A stretch of DNA of 38,485 bases from Accumulibacter sp. (GTDB taxonomy: Bacteria > Pseudomonadota > Gammaproteobacteria > Burkholderiales > Rhodocyclaceae), in NCBI GenBank assembly GCA_031264825.1, contig JAISDL010000046.1:1-38485 (forward strand), in the 5' to 3' direction. The number at the start of each line of letters is the position of its first letter. Positions within the stretch are counted from its first letter, which is position 1. Below are positions 33,366-38,485 of the stretch, piece by piece. A program made the translations under genes and the position numbers. The notes beneath the pieces are model-generated. The model did no database searches and was not told the origin of the DNA. It was given only the letters and a program-made list of their open reading frames with translations.

Positions 33366-34613
33366 ATGTCGCTGAGCGAAGCGCAACGGGGCAGTCGTGG
33401 CAACGACGATTGGGGGAAGCACCCGAACCAAGGGCCGCCCGACCTCGAAGATTTGTGGCGTGATTTGAACCACCGTATTTCCGGGATTTTCGACAAGACT
33501 TCCAAGGGGTCCGACGGCGGAAGCCCACCGCCGCGCAACGGATCGATTCCGAAGTTTCCCGCGGGCGGCGTCGGGGCGATCGTCTGCATTCTGTTCGCGG
33601 TCTGGATGGCGAGCGGTTTCCATATCGTCGACGCTTCGCAGCGCGCGGTCGTCCTTCAGTTCGGGAAATACCTGGAGACCAACGATTCCGGCCTGCACTG
33701 GCGTTTTCCCTACCCGATCCAGTCGCACGAAATCGTCGATGTCTCCGGAGTGCGTACGCTCGAAATCGGTTATCGCAATAACGAGAAGAACAAGGTGCTC
33801 AAGGAAGCGCTGATGCTGACCGATGATGAAAACATCATCAATATCCAGTTCGCGGTCCAATACATCCTGAAAGACCCGGACGACTATCTGTTCAAGAACC
33901 GCAACCCCGACGAGGCCGTGATGCAGGCTGCGGAAACGGCGATCCGCGAGGTCGTCGGGAAGAGCAAAATGGATTTCGTGCTCTACGAGGGGCGCGAGCA
34001 GATCGCCGTGCAGACGCAGGCCCTCATCCAGCAGATACTCGACCGCTACGAGACGGGTGTCGACGTTTCAAAGGTGACGATGCAGGGCGCGCAGCCCCCC
34101 GAACAGGTGCAGGCGGCGTTTGACGACGCGGTGAAAGCGGGGCAGGACCGCGAGCGGCAGAAAAACGAAGGTCAGGCCTACGCCAACGAAGTCATTCCGA
34201 GGGCGCGCGGCACGGCGGCGCGCCTTTCGGAGGAAGCCGAAGCGTACAGGCAAGGCCTGATCTCGACGGCCGAGGGCGACGCGAGCCGTTTTCGGCAGCT
34301 ATACGCCGAATACGCCAAAGCGCCGGCCGTGACGCGTAATCGCCTGTATCTCGAAACCATGCAGGAAGTCTATGCCAATACGTCGAAGGTGATGATCGAC
34401 GCCAAGGGGCAGGGCAATCTGCTCTATCTGCCGCTCGACAAGCTCGTGCAGGCCGCCGGTGCCTCGATCCCGCCGACGGTATCCTCCGCCGGCGTCGAAA
34501 GGCAGGAACGCGCGTCCGCTTCGACGACGGCGGTCGTGCCGTCGCAGACGACGGACCGCTTCGGTATCCGCTCGCGCGATACCTTGCGTTCACGCGACCG
34601 GGGAGGGCGATGA
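33366..34613 (+). CDS. hflK: HflK, SPFH-domain partner of FtsH
   Basis: About 415 residues. A glycine/proline-rich cytoplasmic N-terminus (NQGPPDLEDLWRDL is the usual HflK head) is followed by one transmembrane helix at about 68-87, then the SPFH/band-7 domain with ERAVVLxFGKY-type sequence (here QRAVVLQFGKYLETNDSGLHWRFPYPI, split at about 95-121) and a long helical C-terminal part ending in a Ser/Thr/Arg tail. HflK and HflC form a large periplasmic cage around the FtsH protease. The ATG at 33366 gives the normal N-terminus; an in-frame ATG at 33342 is a less likely start, and neither has a strong ribosome site. hflC begins in a short overlap with the stop. Confidence 0.95.
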   Translation: MSLSEAQRGSRGNDDWGKHPNQGPPDLEDLWRDLNHRISGIFDKTSKGSDGGSPPPRNGSIPKFPAGGVGAIVCILFAVWMASGFHIVDASQRAVVLQFGKYLETNDSGLHWRFPYPIQSHEIVDVSGVRTLEIGYRNNEKNKVLKEALMLTDDENIINIQFAVQYILKDPDDYLFKNRNPDEAVMQAAETAIREVVGKSKMDFVLYEGREQIAVQTQALIQQILDRYETGVDVSKVTMQGAQPPEQVQAAFDDAVKAGQDRERQKNEGQAYANEVIPRARGTAARLSEEAEAYRQGLISTAEGDASRFRQLYAEYAKAPAVTRNRLYLETMQEVYANTSKVMIDAKGQGNLLYLPLDKLVQAAGASIPPTVSSAGVERQERASASTTAVVPSQTTDRFGIRSRDTLRSRDRGGR

Positions 34614-35500
34614 TGAAACCCGTAATGAATATCGTGTATTTCGTTCTGCTGCTCCTTCTGGGTGCGGTCGGGCTTTCCGTCTTTACCGTCGACGAGCGGC
34701 AGTATGCGATCGTGTTTCAGTTGGGCGAGGTCAGGGAAGTGATTTCCGAGCCGGGGCTTTACGTCAAATTGCCGCTGATCCAGAACGTGCGTTACTTCGA
34801 CAAACGGATTCTCACGCTGGATACGCCGGAACCCGACCGCTTCATCACATCCGAGAAGAAAAACGTCCTCGTCGATTCCTTCGTCAAATGGAAGATCGTC
34901 GACCCACAGCTCTTTTACATCTCGGTCGCCGGAGACGAGGCGCGCGCGCAGATTCGGCTTTTGCAGACGGTCAACGCGGGCTTGCGCGAGGAATTCGGCA
35001 AACGCACGGTCCACGAGGTCGTTTCGGGCGAGCGCGACAGGATCATGGAAGACATGCGCTCGAAAGCGGATCAGGACGCGCGGAAGATCGGCGTCCAGAT
35101 CATCGACGTGCGCGTGAAGCGCGTCGAATACGCCAACGAGGTCAGCGGTTCGGTTTATCAGCGCATGGAGGCTGAGCGCAAGCGCGTTGCGAACGAGCTG
35201 CGCTCCGAGGGCGCTGCCGAAGCCGAAAAAATCAAGGCTGACGCGGACAAGCAGCGCGAGATCATCATCGCCGAGGCTTACCGTCAGGCGCAGGAAGTCA
35301 TGGGCGACGGAGACGCCAGGGCGACCACGATCTATGCGTCGGCGTTCAACCAGAATCCAGAGTTTTACGCCTTCTATCGGAGCCTCGAAGCCTACCGCGC
35401 GACTTTCAAGAGCGGGAAGGACTTCATCATCGTCGAACCGAATTCCGATTTTTTCAAATACATGAAAAATCTTGAGCGCGGGGGCGGTAAAAATCCGTAG
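34610..35500 (+). CDS. hflC: HflC, SPFH-domain partner of FtsH
   Basis: A 296-residue HflC. An N-terminal membrane helix (about residues 8-26) leads into VDERQYAIVFQLGEV (27-41), EPGLYVKLPLIQNVRYFDKR and the SPFH domain with VDSFVKWKI; the C-terminal helical region contains YQRMEAERKRVANELRSEG (about 183-201) and the AEKIKADADKQ stretch, ending near NSDFFKYMKN. It works with HflK to control access of substrates to FtsH. It starts in an ATGA overlap with hflK; a second ATG follows immediately and could be used instead. Confidence 0.96.
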   Translation: MMKPVMNIVYFVLLLLLGAVGLSVFTVDERQYAIVFQLGEVREVISEPGLYVKLPLIQNVRYFDKRILTLDTPEPDRFITSEKKNVLVDSFVKWKIVDPQLFYISVAGDEARAQIRLLQTVNAGLREEFGKRTVHEVVSGERDRIMEDMRSKADQDARKIGVQIIDVRVKRVEYANEVSGSVYQRMEAERKRVANELRSEGAAEAEKIKADADKQREIIIAEAYRQAQEVMGDGDARATTIYASAFNQNPEFYAFYRSLEAYRATFKSGKDFIIVEPNSDFFKYMKNLERGGGKNP

Positions 35501-35503
35501 TCG

Positions 35504-35689
35504 ATGCTCGAAAATTTACTGACAGCGTTTGCGCTGATGCTCGTGCTCGAAGGAATGCTCCCCTTCGTCGCCCCCGGTTTCTGGCGCGAGACCTTTCGCC
35601 GCGTCGTTTCGATGGCCGACGGGCAGATTCGTTTCATTGGCTTGGCGTCGATGCTGATCGGGATTCTTCTCTTGATGGTGGTCAAGTGA
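35504..35689 (+). CDS. DUF2065 small membrane protein
   Basis: A 61-residue protein with two hydrophobic helices (about residues 3-24 and 42-60) and the DUF2065/YjeT pattern LMLVLEGMLPFVAPGFWR followed by a second helix with RFIGLASMLIGILLL. Such proteins are regularly found between hflC and hisZ or purA; the role is unknown, with an association to HflK/HflC suggested only by neighbourhood. It starts 3 bases after hflC ends and overlaps the GTG start of hisZ. Confidence 0.88.
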   Translation: MLENLLTAFALMLVLEGMLPFVAPGFWRETFRRVVSMADGQIRFIGLASMLIGILLLMVVK

Positions 35690-36840
35690 ACTGGCTACTT
35701 CCGGAATACGTCGCCGACGCGCTGCCGCAAGAGGCGGCGCGCATAGAAGGCTTGCGGCGCATGGCGCTCGACCTTTTGCGGACGCACGCCTACGAGCAGG
35801 TCATGCCGCCTCTGCTCGAATACCTCGACTCCTTGCTGACCGGCCCCGGGTCGCTTCTCCGTCTGCGCACCTTCAAGCTCGTCGACCAGCTTTCCGGGCG
35901 AACGCTGGGGGTGCGCGCCGACATGACGCCGCAGGCGGCGCGCATCGACGCGCATCTCTTGAACCGCGAGGGCGTAACGAGGCTGTGTTATTGCGGCAGC
36001 GTCCTGCACGCCTTGCCGGCGTCGCAGGTTTCGAGCCGCGAGCCGATCCAGCTCGGCGCCGAGCTTTACGGCTACGCCGGACTCGAAGCCGATATCGAGG
36101 TCATCCGTTTGCTTTTCGAGCTTCTCCAGGCGATGAGAGTTCCGGTTTCTTGCATCGACGTGAGCCACGTCGGCATTTTCCGTGCCCTCGCGCGCGCGGC
36201 GAAGATCGACGATACGTGCGAGGGCGAACTCCAAGGGCTTTTCCACGCAAAGGATATTCCCGGGATACGCGCGTGCTGCGCGGCGCTTGCCGAACCCTGC
36301 CGTTCCGCTTTCATGCGGCTCCCGGAGCTTTACGGAGACGCTGGTGTACTCGATACGGCGATGCGCGAGTTGCCGCGCATTCCCGAAATCCTTTCCGCGA
36401 TCGAGAGCCTGCGCCGCTTGCGTTCGGAACTGGCTGAACTTCCGCTCTCGTTCGACCTGGCCGATCTGACGGGCTACCACTACCATAACGGCGTCGTTTT
36501 CGCGGCGTATTCATCGGGTTTTGCGAGCGCAATCGCGCGCGGAGGGCGCTACGACGGCGCGGGGAAAGTCTTCGGCCGTTCGCGGCCCGCGACCGGATTC
36601 TCGATGGACTTGCGAGCGGTCGCGCGGTTGCTCCCTTCTCTTGTGTGTGCAAACGCGATTCTTGCGCCGTGCGCGGCTGCTCTTCCCGCGCTCTCGGACG
36701 AAATCGCTCGTCTGCGGGAAAGCGGCGAAGTCGTCGTCGAACTCTTGCCTGGGCAAACGCGCTCCGAAGGGCCATTGTGCGACCGACGGCTTGTCGAGGA
36801 TAATGGGATCTGGCGTATCGAGGCGCTGAACGGGGGTTGA
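35686..36840 (+). CDS. hisZ: HisZ, regulatory subunit of ATP phosphoribosyltransferase
   Basis: A 384-residue HisZ, a paralogue of the histidyl-tRNA synthetase catalytic domain that forms a complex with short HisG for the first step of histidine synthesis. Visible are VMPPLLEYLDSLLTGPG (about residues 39-55), a class II motif VRADMTPQAARI (about 76-87), GAELYGYAGLEAD and the late GGRYDG (about 285-290) with RPATGFSMDL. The synthetase anticodon domain is absent, which separates it from HisS. It starts with GTG at 35686 in an overlap with the DUF2065 stop. Its presence implies a short-form HisG elsewhere in the genome. Confidence 0.93.
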   Translation: MNWLLPEYVADALPQEAARIEGLRRMALDLLRTHAYEQVMPPLLEYLDSLLTGPGSLLRLRTFKLVDQLSGRTLGVRADMTPQAARIDAHLLNREGVTRLCYCGSVLHALPASQVSSREPIQLGAELYGYAGLEADIEVIRLLFELLQAMRVPVSCIDVSHVGIFRALARAAKIDDTCEGELQGLFHAKDIPGIRACCAALAEPCRSAFMRLPELYGDAGVLDTAMRELPRIPEILSAIESLRRLRSELAELPLSFDLADLTGYHYHNGVVFAAYSSGFASAIARGGRYDGAGKVFGRSRPATGFSMDLRAVARLLPSLVCANAILAPCAAALPALSDEIARLRESGEVVVELLPGQTRSEGPLCDRRLVEDNGIWRIEALNGG

Positions 36841-36841
36841 T

Positions 36842-38149
36842 ATGGCAAAGAACATCGTTGTAGTGGGGTCTCAATGGGGCGACGAAGGCAAGGGAAAGAT
36901 CGTCGACTGGCTGACGGGGCATGCGAAGGGCGTCGTACGCTTCCAAGGCGGGCATAACGCCGGACATACGCTCGTGATCGGCGAGAAGGTCTATCAGCTC
37001 AACCTCGTTCCCGCGGGAATCGTCCACGAGGGCGTTTCCTGCTATATCGGCAACGGTGTCGTCCTCGACATCTGTCATCTGCTCGACGAAATCGACCGTC
37101 TCGAGCGCGCGGGAATCGAAGTGCGTTCGCGCCTCAAGATCAGTCCGGGCTGCCCGATCATCCTGCCGTATCACGCGGAACTCGACTGCGCGCGCGAAGC
37201 CGCGCGGTCGTCCGACCAGCGTATCGGGACGACGGGCAAGGGAATCGGCCCGGCTTACGAAGACAAGGTTGCGCGCCGCGCGATTCACGTCTACGATTTG
37301 TTTTACCCGGACATCCTGGCGGAGAAACTGAAAGCGAACATCGATTACCACAATTTCGTCTTGGTGAACTACCTTGGCGCGAAGGCCGTCGACGGCGAAA
37401 AAATACTGGCGCAGATCCTGCGCGACGCGGAGTCGATCAAGCCTCTCGTCACCGACGTTTCGGAAGCCTTGCACGCGATCAACCGCGCGGGTGGAAACCT
37501 TCTTTTCGAAGGCGCGCAGGGCGCCTTGCTCGACATCGACCACGGGACCTACCCCTTTGTGACCTCGTCGAACTGCGTCGCGGGTCAAGCCGCTGCGGGT
37601 ACCGGCATCGGGCCGGGCATGCTCCACTACATCCTCGGAATCGTCAAAGCCTACTGTACGCGCGTCGGCGGGGGGCCTTTCCCGAGCGAACTCGACATCG
37701 AAACCGAGGGACAGCCGGGTTTTCAAATGTCGCACAAGGGGCAGGAAGTCGGCGTCGTCACCGGAAGAAAGCGCCGCTGCGGCTGGTTCGACGTGCCCGC
37801 GCTCAAACGCTCGATACAGATCAACGGGATTACCGGGCTGTGCATCACAAAACTCGACGTGCTCGACGGCCTGTCCGAACTGAAAATCTGCACCGCTTAC
37901 GAATTCAAGAACAAGACGATCGACCTCCTGCCGGTCGGCGCCGAGAACGTCGCGGAATGCAGACCGATTTTCGAAACCCTGCCGGGCTGGCGCGAGACGA
38001 CGAAGGGCGTGACGACCGAAACGGCGTTGCCGCGCGCCGCGCTGGACTATCTGGCGCGCATCGAAGCGCTTTGCGAAGTTCCCGTCGACGTCATATCGAC
38101 GGGACCCGAACGCGCGGAGACGCTTCTTCGCCGCCACCCCTTCGATTGA
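36842..38149 (+). CDS. purA: PurA, adenylosuccinate synthetase
   Basis: A 435-residue PurA that joins IMP and aspartate using GTP, the first committed step to AMP. The phosphate loop GSQWGDEGKGK (9-19) contains the catalytic Asp; FQGGHNAGHT (about 34-43) supplies the catalytic His; GTTGKGIGPAY (about 129-139) binds IMP; TRVGGGPFPSEL, RKRRCGWFD and TKLDVLDG (aspartate and guanine binding) all are present. It starts one base after the hisZ stop codon, so the two are in one transcript. Length is normal and no key residue is missing. Confidence 0.98.
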   Translation: MAKNIVVVGSQWGDEGKGKIVDWLTGHAKGVVRFQGGHNAGHTLVIGEKVYQLNLVPAGIVHEGVSCYIGNGVVLDICHLLDEIDRLERAGIEVRSRLKISPGCPIILPYHAELDCAREAARSSDQRIGTTGKGIGPAYEDKVARRAIHVYDLFYPDILAEKLKANIDYHNFVLVNYLGAKAVDGEKILAQILRDAESIKPLVTDVSEALHAINRAGGNLLFEGAQGALLDIDHGTYPFVTSSNCVAGQAAAGTGIGPGMLHYILGIVKAYCTRVGGGPFPSELDIETEGQPGFQMSHKGQEVGVVTGRKRRCGWFDVPALKRSIQINGITGLCITKLDVLDGLSELKICTAYEFKNKTIDLLPVGAENVAECRPIFETLPGWRETTKGVTTETALPRAALDYLARIEALCEVPVDVISTGPERAETLLRRHPFD

Positions 38150-38153
38150 CCGC

Positions 38154-38188
38154 GCGCCGCCGCGCGGCGCATTTCCCGGAAACGGGAA
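38154..38188 (+). terminator. Tandem hairpins after purA
   Basis: Two stem-loops follow the purA stop codon: GCGCCGC/GCGGCGC with a 3-base loop (38154-38170) and TTCCCG/CGGGAA around a GAAA tetraloop (38173-38188). A T-run (CTTTTT) comes about 20 bases later within a third weak stem. The place and strength suggest the end of the hfq-purA transcript, although the T-run is not adjacent. Confidence 0.45.
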
Positions 38189-38278
38189 TCTTCCATTTCC
38201 GCGGCTTTTTCGGAAAACGGGCGCAGTCGCCTCTTCCCGATGCGCGCGCCGCGAAACGCCGGGAGAATGAACCCACCG

Positions 38279-38305
38279 GGATGTATTTTTGCGAAAAATA
38301 CATCC
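38279..38305. promoter_or_regulatory. Perfect 12-pair inverted repeat upstream of the next gene
   Basis: GGATGTATTTTT and AAAAATACATCC flank a 3-base GCG centre. It stands about 70 bases before a good promoter and 180 bases before the window edge. The perfect symmetry fits a dimeric regulator site, but a hairpin in a transcript is also possible; on the plus strand no T-run follows it. Confidence 0.5.
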
Positions 38306-38375
38306 GCGTTCCATTTTATGCGCGCCCCGGGATAAAAAATTTCATGAGGATGCCTGTTTTTTTTCGAAAAAATAC

Positions 38376-38404
38376 TTGAATATCTTTTGACGGCATGCTT
38401 TAAT
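38376..38404 (+). promoter_or_regulatory. Sigma70-type promoter near the right edge
   Basis: TTGAAT (38376-38381) and TTTAAT (38399-38404) with a 17-base spacer in an AT-rich stretch. It points out of the window, toward a gene whose start is at or just before the edge. Confidence 0.5.
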
Positions 38405-38416
38405 CATCCCGGTATT

Positions 38417-38485
38417 ATGAAAATGCGGGAAAAAGGCACGAATCGCCCGGAGAACTCATGGGCATATGCTCATGAGCGAAGCTGT
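38417..38485 (+). CDS. Start of a further gene, cut by the window edge
   Basis: Downstream of the promoter, an ATG at 38417 opens a frame that stays open to the edge (23 codons), while ATGs at 38465 and 38471 (MLMSEA or MSEA) open another frame. GGAG at 38449-38452 favours neither clearly, and the ATG closest to it (38458) meets a stop after five codons. The product cannot be identified from so little sequence. Confidence 0.25.
   Translation, partial: MKMREKGTNRPENSWAYAHERSC

Noticed and set aside
36311..38314. A 667-codon minus-strand open frame across hisZ and purA
   Set aside because: It covers two confidently identified plus-strand genes and their junction, so it is a composition artefact.
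38455..38476. CTCATG...CATGAG inverted repeat around GCATATGC at the right edge
   Set aside because: It could be a leader hairpin covering a start codon, but the gene is cut off, so nothing firm can be said.

Overview
The window looks like chromosomal DNA of a high-GC Proteobacterium, most probably a betaproteobacterium. The main reason is the housekeeping block on the right, greB - (acetyltransferase) - hfq - hflX - hflK - hflC - DUF2065 - hisZ - purA, together with the short 79-residue Hfq; this order is typical of Burkholderiales, Rhodocyclales and Nitrosomonadales. The species cannot be named from the sequence alone.

Positions about 600 to 29450 are one large type VI secretion system (T6SS) locus, all on the minus strand. 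Read in the direction of transcription it runs: tssA; two coupled small membrane-protein genes; tssB - tssC - hcp (tssD); tssH (clpV); tssF - tssG - vgrG (tssI); DUF2169-pentapeptide fusion - pentapeptide protein - DUF3540 - DUF4150/PAAR-like; tssJ - tssK - tssL - tssM; an unknown membrane-anchored protein; tssE; and a second TssC-like gene. All thirteen core tss functions are present and appear intact. TssB/TssC and Hcp form sheath and tube, VgrG plus the DUF4150 protein form the spike, TssE/F/G/K the baseplate, TssJ/L/M the trans-envelope complex, TssA the cap or assembly chaperone, and ClpV recycles the sheath. No Fha, PpkA, PppA or TagF gene is seen, so post-translational control must lie elsewhere or be absent.

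The least explained parts of the T6SS locus are: a 1151-residue VgrG whose needle is interrupted by two insertions; a full spike-loading module (DUF2169, two pentapeptide proteins, DUF3540, DUF4150) with no separate toxin gene next to it; two AT-rich membrane proteins between tssA and tssB; a proline-rich anchored protein between tssM and tssE; an unpaired second TssC; a TssM without a Walker A lysine; and a ClpV with a low-complexity insert. Regulatory candidates are a Pho-box-like array of 7-mers upstream of tssB, a probable promoter in front of clpV, and a good terminator between clpV and tssF.

To the left of the locus (1 to about 625) are a small three-helix membrane-protein gene, a perfect 20-base palindrome and short tandem repeats. 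To the right, after ydcH-like DUF465 (minus strand), the plus-strand housekeeping block begins. hfq has a good sigma70-type promoter, hflX to purA are tightly packed and partly overlapping, and purA is followed by hairpins, a perfect inverted repeat, a promoter and the cut-off start of another gene.
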